Source: Saccharopolyspora erythraea NRRL 2338 (GTDB taxonomy: Bacteria; Actinomycetota; Actinomycetes; Mycobacteriales; Pseudonocardiaceae). From it: a stretch of DNA of 64,000 nucleotides. The stretch spans positions 496,001-560,000 of the forward strand of contig NC_009142.1 in the NCBI RefSeq assembly GCF_000062885.1. Reading direction: 5' to 3'. The notes below the pieces were generated by a model. It was not told the origin of the DNA. It saw only the letters and a program-made list of their open reading frames with translations, and made no database searches. A program made the translations under genes and the position numbers. This document shows, piece by piece, positions 33,494 through 41,817 of the stretch. Position 1 is the first letter of the stretch. Each line of letters opens with the position of its first letter.

Positions 33494-33786
33494 TCGTTGG
33501 CCGCGCGTGCTCGGAGGTCCTCTGCCATCTGATCAGCGGAAACCGTTCGGCCGGCTGCCATGTCGGCGAGTCCTTCGCGGAGGTCCCGTACGAGCTCGGA
33601 GTCGGAGAGCACTTCGATCGTTTCTCGCAGCCGATCGATCTCGCCCGACGGCACGACGTCGGCAACGTGCTCGCCATGCGCGATGACGGGCACGCTCTCG
33701 CCACGTTCGGCACGCTGGACGGCTTCGTTCCATGACGCCAGGCCATCGGCGGACACGCTCACTGGCTGCTCGCTCATGGTGTTCAT
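33490..33786 (-). CDS. Antitoxin, Phd/RelB-like
   Basis: 98 aa. PVSVSADGLASWNEAVQRAERGESVPVIAHGEHVADVVPSGEIDRL (in parts) matches a Phd/YefM-type N-terminal dimer fold (the G-E-x-V-x-V-I-x-x-x-x-x-x-A-x-V element). The helical acidic C-terminus (VRDLREGLADMAAGRTVSADQMAEDLRARA) neutralises the toxin. Likely autorepresses the pair. Start ATG 33786 or, less likely, 33777. Helps keep the element in the chromosome. Confidence 0.85.
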   Translation of the reverse strand: MNTMSEQPVSVSADGLASWNEAVQRAERGESVPVIAHGEHVADVVPSGEIDRLRETIEVLSDSELVRDLREGLADMAAGRTVSADQMAEDLRARAANE

Positions 33787-34247
33787 TGTGCGGCATCCTC
33801 TCTTCGGTCGACCAGCGCCGAAGGCTGGAACAGGGTTTGTCAGGGAGTGCCCTCTAGGAGCTAGACCGCTGGTGAGGCCGTGAACGCCGCTCTAGCGGCC
33901 CCTCTAGATCTAGAGGCCGTCACCTCTAGATCTAGAGGGCTCCGTAGCGGCCCTCAGGCCGCCTCTGACGAACCGCGTGCGTCCTGCCGAGGCCTGGTGG
34001 GGCGAGTAGCGCCACAGCCGGGAGATCGGCGCTCAAGAGGCCCTGAGATCGCCACAGACGCCGCGAAGGCGTCCACCCGGTACCAGGAGGCCGGGCAACC
34101 GGGTTGTGGGCCGCGCCGCGCTCCGCTTCGTCGGCTCAGTTCCCGGCTCAGTTCGCCCCCGTACAACCACCCAACCACTGTTCCAGCAATTGCGCTGACC
34201 AGCAGTTTTGTACGACTTTGTGCTGATGTGAACCACAGACCGGAGAT
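33787..34247. other. Non-coding right end of the element
   Basis: 461 bases without a credible gene. Contains the toxin-antitoxin promoter, the twin CCTCTAGATCTAGAGG palindromes, CCGCTCTAGCGG nearby, and then plain sequence to attR. Probably holds integrase arm sites or the antitoxin operator. Confidence 0.6.
33901..33938. repeat. Twin perfect 16-bp palindromes
   Basis: CCTCTAGATCTAGAGG at 33901-33916 and again at 33923-33938, centres 22 bases apart (two helical turns). Related CTCTAG motifs at 33851 and 33890. Reminiscent of the CTAG palindromes at 25235-25272 near the other end. Confidence 0.9.
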
Positions 34248-34293
34248 CTTGTAAGCGGACGGTCAGGGGTTCGAGTCCCCTCAGCGGCTCCGA
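34248..34293 (+). repeat. attR: 46-bp repeat of the tRNA-Thr 3' end
   Basis: Identical to 23391-23436. It carries only the anticodon loop to 3' end of the tRNA, with no 5' half, so it is not a functional tRNA gene. Confidence 0.95.
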
Positions 34294-34504
34294 CGCCCTC
34301 CACCATTGAAGACAGCCGCCGGCGAACGCGCCAGGTGCGCAGCGGTGGCATGGTGGGTCCAGACCTCTCGGGCTCTGCGGCACACCGGTGCGGCAGCGGG
34401 TCCACACGCGAACGCACCGGACAGGTCATCCGTCCGGTGCGTTCGTCGTCAGGTTGCAGCGCGGTCGCCTACGAACGTGTTGACCAGACCGCTCGACGCA
34501 TGGT

Positions 34505-34738
34505 TCAGGGCTGGCCCGGGCCGCCTCCCGGAGGCCGGCCGGCGCCGCCCTGCTCGGGGCCGCCCTGCTCGCCCTGGCGGTCGACGTACTTGCGCGCTTG
34601 CTCGGCACCGCGGTTGATCTTGTCGCTGTGCTTGCCGCCCGTCTTCTCGTCGGCGGCGGACGCGGCCTTGTCGATTCCCCGGTGGAACTTGTCGGGGCTC
34701 TTGCCGACGAACTCCTTCAGCTTGTCCATGATGCTCAT
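34505..34738 (-). CDS. Small antitoxin-like/MT0933-type protein
   Basis: 77 aa. MSIMDKLKEFVGKSPDKFHRGIDKAASAADEKTGGKHSDKINRGAEQARKYVD (parts) matches the short actinobacterial family often named antitoxin MT0933-like (Rv0909 relatives), amphipathic helices with the DKxTGGKxxDKI motif. Strong GGAGGAGG ribosome-binding site before the ATG at 34738. The tail is Gly/Pro/Gln-rich. No toxin gene is adjacent, so an antitoxin role is doubtful; a general stress protein is as likely. Confidence 0.75.
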   Translation of the reverse strand: MSIMDKLKEFVGKSPDKFHRGIDKAASAADEKTGGKHSDKINRGAEQARKYVDRQGEQGGPEQGGAGRPPGGGPGQP

Positions 34739-35114
34739 GTCCGGACCTCCTCCCGGCCTCGACGGGCCCGCGCATCGCACCCGAGCGGGCCACCCCCGGC
34801 TACCCGGTCGCAAAGACGGCAAACGCGGGAAAACGCGTGCCGGAAGACCAGGCGTCGGAGTCATCCAAAGTGGATGGATGTGTTGCATCGACCGCGATGC
34901 AACCGAAAAGCAACGAATGTCCGCATGATGCGCTTGTGTCGAACGGGAATTCGTACGTCTATGTCGCCGAGTCGGCCGACCGTGTCGCCGGCTCACGGAC
35001 CCGCCGTGGGCTGACGCTCCAGGCCCCGTGTGCGGCCCGCTGCGGGGTGGCGTTGACGCGGGCCGCCTGCGGGTATGCCATGGACGTGCAGGCCCGTCGT
35101 GGGAGGTGAGCGGC
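34739..35114. other. Intergenic region with one hairpin
   Basis: 376 bases, no gene supported. A perfect 9-bp inverted repeat GTTGCATCG-ACCG-CGATGCAAC lies at 34882-34903. The right edge holds the GGGAGGTGA ribosome-binding site of the next gene. Confidence 0.5.
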
Positions 35115-35393
35115 ATGCGGCGCACCCGGCGCGAGGTCGCCCTGATCACCGACGCGGCCCCGTCGCTCACCGAGGAGCAGCGCGGGCGCAAGCGCACGTA
35201 CTCGGTCCTGATGGTGCTGCACCTGGCCGGGCTGACGCTGGCAGCCCTGCTCGTGGACGTGCCGTGGCTGGCGCTGGGAATCCTGGTGCTGACCGGGCCG
35301 CTGCTCTGGGTGGCGACGGTGCTGGCCAACTCCCGGCCGCCGCCGGAGCGGCGCCGCCGCGCGCCGCCACCGTGCCGGGCTCTCGGGGGCTGA
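35115..35393 (+). CDS. DUF3099-family small membrane protein
   Basis: 92 aa. ALITDAAPSLTEEQRGRKRTYSVLM followed by two helices (LHLAGLTLAALLVDVPWLALGILVLTGPLLWVATVLAN, in parts) matches DUF3099: a short N-terminal tail plus a helical hairpin. ATG at 35115 follows GGGAGGTGA. Its C-terminus is basic and Pro-rich. Function unknown; common in actinobacteria as a single gene. Confidence 0.78.
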   Translation: MRRTRREVALITDAAPSLTEEQRGRKRTYSVLMVLHLAGLTLAALLVDVPWLALGILVLTGPLLWVATVLANSRPPPERRRRAPPPCRALGG

Positions 35394-35398
35394 GCGGG

Positions 35399-35994
35399 TC
35401 AGGGCCGCAGCACGGGGTCGAGGAGGACCGGGATCGCGGCGCAGGAGCCGATGTCGGCCGCGAGCTCGAGCCTGCGACCGGCGCCCAGGTCGGCGGTCAG
35501 TTCCACGACCTCGCCGGTGCGCACGGTGCTGCGCTTGCGCACCTCGCCGTCGAGCGGACCTCGAACGTGACCGCGCAGCTCTGCGAATGGTCGTCCAGGG
35601 CGGCCCGTGCGCGCAGCTCGCGCATCCCGTCGGCGTTGTAGGTGGTCACGGACGTGCCCGGGTGGACGAGCGCGCGCTCGGGGTTCCGGCCCGCCACGGT
35701 GGCGCGCCCGACCGCGACGTAGTCGCCGCCCTCGACGGCGTCGGCATCGAGCAGGTTCACCTCGTCCGACTCCGGCTCGGCCACCGGTGTTGTCGGCGCC
35801 GGGGTGTCCGCCGAGGCCGAGGCCGTCGTTCGCGTCGCGGGTGGTGGCTCCTCCTTGCCCCACAAGCGATCCCGCACCGACAAGCCGTCAGCGAGCCAGC
35901 TGATGGAGCTGCCCAGCAACGTGAGCAGTGCCAGCAGGGCGCCGATCGCGGACAGCTTGGTGCCCGTGTTCCAGCTCGACCACCGCTTCGACAC
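35399..35994 (-). pseudogene. NPCBM-like membrane-anchored protein, frameshifted (copy A)
   Basis: Two frames are needed. The first (from GTG 35994) gives a membrane anchor (LSAIGALLALLTLLGSSISWLA), a Thr/Ala/Pro linker, then VNLLDADAVEGGDYVAVG and AALDDHSQSCAVTFEV. Near 35555 the reading moves to the frame giving PLDGEVRKRSTVRTGEVVELTADLG and ELAADIGSCAAIPVLLDPVLRP. Joined, the C-terminus looks like an NPCBM carbohydrate-binding domain. Either a real frameshift mutation or a sequencing error. Paralogous to the next gene (36016-36597) and probably in operon with it. Confidence 0.65.
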
Positions 35995-36015
35995 CTCGAC
36001 GCGCTCCCGAACCGG

Positions 36016-36597
36016 TCAGTCCGCCCGCAGCACGGGGTTGATCACGACCGGGTACACGCCGGTGCACCCGCTGGAGAGTCCTCAGCGGCCACGGTCAGCC
36101 GGAAACCTCCTCCGACGTTGGCGATCAGCTCCACCGTCTGGCCGACCACCACGTTCTCCTTGTGCACTCGTGCCGTCGACCTTCACGTCGAAGGCGACCG
36201 AGCAGCCCGCGGAGCTGTCCTGCAGCCCGACCAGGGCGCAGAAGGTCCGCATGCCCGGGTCGATGTTGTAGGACACCGAGCCCGAGGTGCCGTCGAACAG
36301 CAGCCGGGCGAGGGCGGCGACGTCGTCGGCCGCGTCGTCGCGGTCGTGGTCGGCCGGGCGCGCTGGCTGGTCGAGGCGGTTGTGCTCGGCGCGGTGCTGG
36401 GCGTCGCCGGTGGCGCCGCGACGGTGACGGTGGGCGCTGACGCGGCCTGGGATCCGTGCTGCCGGTCGATGAGGTAGGCGACGAGGACGACCACGCACGC
36501 AAGCGTCAATGCGATGAGGACCACGGTTGTCCTGCGCTTGCCCTTTCCGGGAAGCGTCCGGAGTGCCGCCGTCGTGCGGGCTCGAACTGCCGTTCAA
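36016..36597 (-). pseudogene. NPCBM-like membrane-anchored protein with several frameshifts (copy B)
   Basis: Pieces in order but in different frames: basic start, then VVLIALTLACVVVLVAYLIDRQ (anchor) and a Thr/Ala/Pro linker. Then VAALARLLFDGTSGSVSYNI and CALVGLQDSSAGCSVAFDVK; then VHKENVVVGQTVELIANVGG and FRLTVAAED; then CTGVYPVVINPVLRAD and a TGA at 36016-36018. At least three, perhaps four, frame changes in under 600 bases make a translated product implausible unless the read is poor. It aligns piece by piece with copy A. Confidence 0.6.
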
Positions 36598-36917
36598 CGT
36601 TACGAAGAGAGATTAGTCGAGCACGCACCGTCGCCATGGCGTGTTCACCGAGCTGTAGCCTCTCCGGCGCTTCCGGCCGTCGCGGGCGCGGGCCCCGATC
36701 TCCGGCCCGGAATCGCGATTCTGCGCCGTTCAACGGTAAAAGTGTGAATTGCGTACCGGGTATGTCCGCGGCTCCGCCAAAAGTCGGCGATCTCGTCGCT
36801 ATCAGGCAGAACCTTGGTGGCGAATTGTGACCAAACCATGGACAAACCACACGGACGAGTGAAATCTGAGCGCGTTTCTATCCCTGTTGCACCCCACGGC
36901 AACTGAAGGAGACCAAC
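36598..36917. other. Intergenic region before the trypsin-like protease
   Basis: 320 bases, no gene supported. Slightly AT-richer toward the protease. The right edge holds AAGGAGACC, the ribosome-binding site of the protease gene. No strong hairpin seen. Confidence 0.5.
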
Positions 36918-37646
36918 GTGTCCATCGCTCGTACCCTCGCCGGCGCGGTCGGCGCCGCGCTCGCCATGGCGACCTTCGCCGCGCCCGCCCAGGCCGCCGA
37001 GCCGACGCCCCCGCCGGACATGCGTCCGATGATCATCGACGGCTCCGAGGTGGACAGCGCGCCGTGGGCGGCGCGGTTGTTCGTCAACGGCCAGGAGAAC
37101 TGCTCGGCCACCATCATCGCCCCCGAGTGGGTGCTGACCGCCCAGCACTGCGTCGACGGCGCGGGCGACGGCGTCAGCTTCAACATCGGCAACGTCGACC
37201 AGACCCAGGGCGAGAAGGCGAACGCCAAGCCGGGCGGCGTGCACGTGCACGACACCGCCGACCTGGCGCTGGTCAACATCGACCACGCCGTGCAGACCGA
37301 GTACGCGCCGCTGGGCTCCACCGGCGACGTCAACGTCGGCGACACCGCCCAGACCTACGGCTGGGGTGCGACCTGCACCGACAAGCCCGAGATCCAGTGC
37401 CAGTCGCAGATCCTGAAGGTCGCCAACGTCAACGTGACCGACATCGCCTGCCAGGACTACCGCGGCGGCACCGCGGTCTGCGCGACCCGCGGCGACGGCA
37501 TCCCGGCCGGCGGTGACTCCGGCGGCCCGATGTTCGCCAACAACGTGCAGGTGGGCGTGGCCTCGACCAGCGACCGCGCGGAGAACACCGCCTACACCAA
37601 CATCACCGAGTACCGCGACTGGATCAAGCAGCTCGCCGGGGTCTGA
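36918..37646 (+). CDS. Secreted trypsin-like serine protease (S1A)
   Basis: 242 aa. GTG start with AAGGAG eight bases upstream. Signal peptide MSIARTLAGAVGAALAMATF..AQAAE. Short propeptide (EPTPPPDMRP) precedes MIIDGSEVDSAPWAARLF, the site of trypsin-type activation (usually IIGG; here IIDG). Catalytic triad: His in LTAQHCVDG, Asp in DTADLALVN and Ser in PAGGDSGGPMF. Cysteines pair as expected for S1A. Extracellular protein degradation. A strong hairpin terminator follows. Confidence 0.92.
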   Translation: MSIARTLAGAVGAALAMATFAAPAQAAEPTPPPDMRPMIIDGSEVDSAPWAARLFVNGQENCSATIIAPEWVLTAQHCVDGAGDGVSFNIGNVDQTQGEKANAKPGGVHVHDTADLALVNIDHAVQTEYAPLGSTGDVNVGDTAQTYGWGATCTDKPEIQCQSQILKVANVNVTDIACQDYRGGTAVCATRGDGIPAGGDSGGPMFANNVQVGVASTSDRAENTAYTNITEYRDWIKQLAGV

Positions 37647-37990
37647 TCGCCCCGAGTGTGACGCGTATCGCCCGGACGCCCCGCGCCGCGTCCGGGCGAT
37701 ACCTGTATTTCCCAACGAGTTCACCTGAAGAGAGCACGAAGGCGCACGGCCGCATTTGATCGATTCGGACCGTGTCCGACGATGTCCCCCGGATGGCGGG
37801 TTTGCCCAGGTCAGCAGCGGGGTAGCGCATTGATCCGTATTGGCGCAGCAGACTCTTATCATCAGCGCTGTTTATTTCGCAACAATCCTGTCGGGCTCGT
37901 CACGTGTAAAATCGCGTTGCGCCTGGTAGAGACGCCAGGAAACGCGTGCGAACCTGACGCGTTACGGAGGTTCTGTTAAGTTGGCACAGC
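37647..37990. other. Intergenic region: protease terminator and ectABCD promoter
   Basis: 344 bases. The left part is the hairpin at 37665-37702. The right part is AT-richer and must hold the ect promoter. A strong GGAGG at 37966-37970 does not serve the ectA ATG directly (20 bases away) but precedes a short TTG-started frame. Confidence 0.6.
37665..37702 (+). terminator. Strong hairpin terminator after the protease
   Basis: Perfect 15-bp inverted repeat GTATCGCCCGGACGC / GCGTCCGGGCGATAC with an eight-base loop, followed by CTGTATTTCCC. Confidence 0.85.
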
Positions 37991-38557
37991 ATGACCGGCG
38001 ACAAACCGAGCCATAACAGCGCCGCACGGAATGGCGGAAGCGGTTCAGCCGGGCGGTTGGAGATCGACGCTCCGGTCGTCGCGGACGGCCCCGCACTCTA
38101 CCGGATCACCCGTGATTCGGGAGTGCTCGATGTGAACTCGTCCTACTCGTATTTGTTGTGGTGTAGGGACTTCGCGCAGACCTCAGCGGTGGCGCGTGTC
38201 GACGGCGAGGTCGTGGGTTTCGTGACCGGCTTCATCCGGCCGGACGCCAGCGACACGATCGTGGTCTGGCAGATCGCCGTCGATGCCTCCCAGCGCGGTG
38301 GTGGCGTGGCGGGCAAGCTCCTGTCGCACCTGTTGGACCGGGTCGTGCCGCGAGGTGTCCGCTATCTGGAGACGACCATCACCCCGGACAACACCGCATC
38401 GATCAAGTTGTTCTCCGCCCTGGCCAGGGACCGGGGAGCCGAGCTGGTGAGCAGCGAGCTGTTCACCGCCGAGCTGTTCCCGGACGCCCACCTGGGCGAG
38501 GACCTGTACCGCATCGGTCCCTTCGCGGCGGCTCCGGCCGCGGCCGGAGGGGCGTGA
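37991..38557 (+). CDS. ectA: L-2,4-diaminobutyrate N-gamma-acetyltransferase
   Basis: 188 aa GNAT enzyme, second step of ectoine synthesis: acetyl-CoA plus diaminobutyrate. EctA hallmarks: [65 protein letters not shown] (acetyl-CoA loop) and [22 protein letters not shown] (each in part). The N-terminal ~20 residues are extra and Gly/Ser-rich. The ATG has no Shine-Dalgarno of its own, and the GGAGG upstream serves another frame, so initiation may be leaderless or coupled. First gene of ectABCD. Confidence 0.95.
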   Translation: MTGDKPSHNSAARNGGSGSAGRLEIDAPVVADGPALYRITRDSGVLDVNSSYSYLLWCRDFAQTSAVARVDGEVVGFVTGFIRPDASDTIVVWQIAVDASQRGGGVAGKLLSHLLDRVVPRGVRYLETTITPDNTASIKLFSALARDRGAELVSSELFTAELFPDAHLGEDLYRIGPFAAAPAAAGGA

Positions 38558-38690
38558 ACGGCGCCACCCACACCGTGACCCTCATTGGTGGAAGAGATCT
38601 TGTTGCAGCCCGCGACCGCCGCCAGGTGGCAGCACTGGTCCGGAGGTCACACCGCTTCCGGGCGCGGTCGCAGGGCGCGAACGGAGGATC

Positions 38691-39938
38691 GTGAACAACA
38701 TCTTCGAAAGTCTTGAGTCCGAGGTCCGCAGCTACTGCCGCACCTGGCCCGCGGTGTTCGACGTCGCCAAGGGCAGCTACCTCTACGCCGAGGACGGCAC
38801 CGCCTACCTCGACTTCTTCGCGGGGGCCGGTGCGCTCAACTACGGGCACAACAACCCGGTCCTGAAGCGCAAACTGCTCGAATACCTGGAGCGCGACGGC
38901 GTCACCCACGGGCTCGACCAGGCCACCAAGGCCAAACGGGAGTTCCTGGAGACCCTCGACGAGAAACTGCTGAAACCGCGCGGTCTGGACTACAAGGTCC
39001 AGTTCCCCGGGCCGACAGGCACCAACTCGGTGGAGTCGGCGCTGAAACTGGTCCGCAAGATCACCGGGCGCGAGTCGATCATCAGCTTCACCAACGCCTT
39101 CCACGGCATGACGCTGGGTTCGCTGTCGGTGACGGGCAACTCGATGAAGCGCGGCGGTGCGGGCATCCCGCTGGTGCACGCCACCCCGATGCCCTACGAC
39201 GACTACTTCGACGGCCAGGTCCCGGACTTCCTGTACTTCGAGCGGATGCTCGAGGACAGCGGCAGCGGCCTCAACGAGCCCGCCGCGGTGATCGTCGAGA
39301 CGCTGCAGGGCGAGGGCGGCATCAACTCCTCGCGTCCCGAGTGGCTGCGCGGCCTCTACGAGCTGTGCCAGAAGCACGGCATCCTGATGATCGTCGACGA
39401 CGTGCAGATGGGCTGCGGCCGCACCGGCCCGTTCTTCAGCTTCGAGGAAGCCGGCATCCAGCCCGACATCGTCTGCCTGTCGAAGTCGATCGGCGGCTAC
39501 GGCATGCCGCTGGCCCTGACGCTCATCAAGTCCGAGCACGACGTCTGGGACCCGGGCGAGCACAACGGCACCTTCCGCGGCAACAACCCCGCGTTCGTCA
39601 CCGCCACCGAAGCCCTCAAGGAGTACTGGAGCGACGACCGGCTGGAGAAGTCGACGATCGCCAAGGGCGAGCGCGTCGGCGAGGTTCTCGACGAGCTGGT
39701 CGCCAAGTACGACGGTGCGCTGGCCAAGGGCCGCGGCCTGGCCAGGGGCCTGGGCTTCGAGGACCCCGAGATCGCGGGCAAGGTGTCCAAGGCCGCGTTC
39801 GACCGCAAGCTGATCCTGGAGACCTCTGGTCCGGACAGCGAGGTCATCAAGATCATGCCGCCGTTGACCGTCTCGGATGAGGAGCTCGAACAGGGGCTTC
39901 AGATCATCCGCGAATCCGTGCATTCTGTGCTGGCCTGA
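38691..39938 (+). CDS. ectB: Diaminobutyrate-2-oxoglutarate transaminase
   Basis: 415 aa, class III PLP aminotransferase making diaminobutyrate from aspartate semialdehyde and glutamate. [19 protein letters not shown] at the start is specific for EctB. Others: [72 protein letters not shown] (PLP Asp) and [15 protein letters not shown] with the Schiff-base Lys near 265. GTG start after CGGAGGATC. 133 bases after ectA. Confidence 0.96.
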   Translation: MNNIFESLESEVRSYCRTWPAVFDVAKGSYLYAEDGTAYLDFFAGAGALNYGHNNPVLKRKLLEYLERDGVTHGLDQATKAKREFLETLDEKLLKPRGLDYKVQFPGPTGTNSVESALKLVRKITGRESIISFTNAFHGMTLGSLSVTGNSMKRGGAGIPLVHATPMPYDDYFDGQVPDFLYFERMLEDSGSGLNEPAAVIVETLQGEGGINSSRPEWLRGLYELCQKHGILMIVDDVQMGCGRTGPFFSFEEAGIQPDIVCLSKSIGGYGMPLALTLIKSEHDVWDPGEHNGTFRGNNPAFVTATEALKEYWSDDRLEKSTIAKGERVGEVLDELVAKYDGALAKGRGLARGLGFEDPEIAGKVSKAAFDRKLILETSGPDSEVIKIMPPLTVSDEELEQGLQIIRESVHSVLA

Positions 39939-39969
39939 TTCAGCACCGCGCTTCTTCGAAGGAGGAGAC

Positions 39970-40377
39970 TTGATCGTCCGTACTCTCGAGGAGATCGAGG
40001 ACACCGACGCCGACATCAAGACCGAGAACTGGCGCAGCAAGCGCATCGTCCTGGCCAGGGAGAAGGTGGGCTTCTCGGTGCACGAGACCACCCTCTACGC
40101 CGGCACGGTGAACGACTTCTGGTACGCCAACCACATCGAAGCGGTGTTCGTGTTCGAGGGCGAGGGCGAGATCACCGACAAGGCGACCGGTGAGACCCAC
40201 CAGCTCAAGCCGGGCTCGCTGTACCTGCTGAACAACCACGACAAGCACCAGGTCCGCCCGAAGACCGACATGCGGACGGTGTGCGTGTTCAACCCGCCCG
40301 TCACCGGGCGTGAGGTGCACGACGAGAACGGGGTGTACCCGGTCATCGTCGAGGACGAAGAGGAAGCCGCGAGCTGA
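39970..40377 (+). CDS. ectC: L-ectoine synthase
   Basis: 135 aa cupin that cyclises N-gamma-acetyldiaminobutyrate to ectoine. [78 protein letters not shown] and [22 protein letters not shown] (parts) are diagnostic, including the Glu/Tyr/His metal ligands. TTG start at 39970, fixed by AAGGAGGAG just upstream. Starts 31 bases after ectB. Confidence 0.96.
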   Translation: MIVRTLEEIEDTDADIKTENWRSKRIVLAREKVGFSVHETTLYAGTVNDFWYANHIEAVFVFEGEGEITDKATGETHQLKPGSLYLLNNHDKHQVRPKTDMRTVCVFNPPVTGREVHDENGVYPVIVEDEEEAAS

Positions 40378-40429
40378 CCTCCTGGCCGCCGTTCCCGGTG
40401 CAGTTACCGGCGGCAGGCATATTCGCCGT

Positions 40430-40473
40430 GGGCGGTGGGTAGTCCGGTGTAGACCGGCAATGACCCACCGCCC
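40430..40473 (+). terminator. Attenuator-like hairpin between ectC and ectD
   Basis: 11-bp stem GGGCGGTGGGT / ACCCACCGCCC enclosing an inner hairpin CCGGT-GTAG-ACCGG. Sits mid-way in the 220-base gap, so ectD may be partly separated from ectABC or have its own promoter. Confidence 0.7.
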
Positions 40474-40597
40474 GCGTGCTGCACGGTCTTCCCGCTCGTG
40501 CGCGAGGGGGAACCTCTCTAACGAGGAACCGAGAAATGGCGATCGATGCCGCAGGCATCGTTCGCTCCGGCGGGAATTCGCGAAGGAGGCGCAACTC

Positions 40598-41500
40598 ATG
40601 ACCGTCGCCGATCTGAGTACTCAGGACCGCTACCCGACCCGGGTGTCCTCCGAGCCGGCTCTGATCGAACGCCAGGACCCGACCGTGTGGCCCGGGGTCG
40701 ACTCGGGACCCGCCACGACCGACGAACTGGCCGCTCACGATGCCAAGGGCTTCCACACCGTGGAGGGCCTGCTCTCACCCGCCGAGGTGCAGACCTACTG
40801 GCAGGAGCTGAACCGGCTCACCAACGACCCGAGGGTGCGCGCCGACGAGCGCACGGTCGTCGAGAAGCAGTCCAACGAGGTGCGCTCGATCTTCGAGGTG
40901 CACCGAATCAGCGACCTGATCGCCGAACTGGTCAGCGACCCCAGGGTGCTCGACCGCGCTCGTCAGATCCTGGGCTCGGACGTCTACGTGCACCAGAGCC
41001 GCATCAACTACATGCCCGGTTTCCGGGGCAGCGGCTTCTACTGGCACTCGGACTTCGAAACCTGGCACGCCGAGGACGGCATGCCCGCGATGCGCGCGGT
41101 GAGCATGTCGATCGCGCTGACCGACAACTACCCCTTCAACGGCGGACTGATGATCATGCCGGGCGCCCACCGGACTTTCGTCTCGTGCGTCGGTGAGACG
41201 CCGGACGACAACTACAAGTCGTCGCTGAAGGAGCAGAAGGTCGGCGTGCCCGGCGAGCACGAGATCACCAAGCTCGGCTACGAGCACGGGATCGAGCAGT
41301 TCACCGGCCCCGCCGGGTCGGCGCTGTGGTTCGACTCCAACTGCATGCACGGATCGGGCAACAACATCACCCCGTTCCCGCGCTCGAACATCTTCGTGGT
41401 GTTCAACAGCGTGGAGAACACGCTGGTGGAGCCGTTCGCGGCCGAGTCCCGGCGGCCGGAGTTCGTCGCCGCGCGCGACTTCACTCCGGTCCGCCGCTGA
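40598..41500 (+). CDS. ectD: Ectoine 5-hydroxylase
   Basis: 300 aa Fe(II)/2-oxoglutarate dioxygenase turning ectoine into 5-hydroxyectoine. Fe ligands: His and Asp in FYWHSDFETWH, second His in SNCMHGSGNN. EctD signatures: QSRINYMPGFRGSGFYWHSD, MRAVSMSIALTDNYPFNGGLMIMPGAH and PFPRSNIFVVFNSVEN (parts). ATG after AAGGAGGCG. A perfect terminator hairpin follows the stop. Confidence 0.96.
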   Translation: MTVADLSTQDRYPTRVSSEPALIERQDPTVWPGVDSGPATTDELAAHDAKGFHTVEGLLSPAEVQTYWQELNRLTNDPRVRADERTVVEKQSNEVRSIFEVHRISDLIAELVSDPRVLDRARQILGSDVYVHQSRINYMPGFRGSGFYWHSDFETWHAEDGMPAMRAVSMSIALTDNYPFNGGLMIMPGAHRTFVSCVGETPDDNYKSSLKEQKVGVPGEHEITKLGYEHGIEQFTGPAGSALWFDSNCMHGSGNNITPFPRSNIFVVFNSVENTLVEPFAAESRRPEFVAARDFTPVRR

Positions 41501-41514
41501 GCCTGCCGAGCGAG

Positions 41515-41546
41515 TTGAGGGGCGCCCCGCACGGGGCGCCCCTCAA
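41515..41546. terminator. Strong hairpin terminator after ectD
   Basis: Perfect 14-bp stem TTGAGGGGCGCCCC / GGGGCGCCCCTCAA, loop GCAC. Starts 15 bases past the ectD stop. Confidence 0.85.
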
Positions 41547-41817
41547 GCGCGCCGGGGCGTTCCCGGCGGTCGGCAAGGGCTCGCGGTGGATCGCCGGGCT
41601 CGGCGGCGCCGACCGGGCGAGAGTGCGGCTTGGACCAGCACCAACTCGCCCTGGTGCTCCCGTGTGACCGACACGGCATCGAGCAAGTGGGCGACCCGCA
41701 CGCCCCGGTGAGTCCCTGCGGCACGGTCGTCGCACCGCCGTCGTGCGCTGAAGCCGATCGCAGTTTCCGCGCCCCGAGGCCGCGCGCCCTCCCGCGTCGT
41801 GGGACGCGACGGTCGTG

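Larger units (their letters stand above)
23391..34293. mobile_element. Integrated plasmid-like element in tRNA-Thr (pSE101-like)
   Basis: Bounded by identical 46-bp direct repeats (23391-23436 and 34248-34293), giving a unit of 10,857 bp plus one repeat. Integrase lies next to the intact tRNA. Content: tyrosine integrase, HTH/excisionase-type proteins, a DUF3987-like ATPase, GntR and XRE regulators, a tiny membrane protein, Nudix hydrolase and toxin-antitoxin. I recall pSE101 of S. erythraea as an ~11-kb integrating element using a tRNA-Thr site, and size, site and organism type match, but I cannot compare sequences. There is no FtsK/TraB-like translocase, no obvious relaxase and no phage structural gene. 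Confidence 0.92.

Noticed and set aside
34248-34293. Second tRNA-Thr gene at attR
   Set aside because: Only the 3' half (anticodon loop onward) is present; no 5' acceptor or D arm, so it is the displaced att copy.
34148-34429. Frame encoding GAAEGTRTPDRPLTR and the similar one at 23165-23725
   Set aside because: This peptide is the antisense translation of the tRNA 3' half; a common false gene call.
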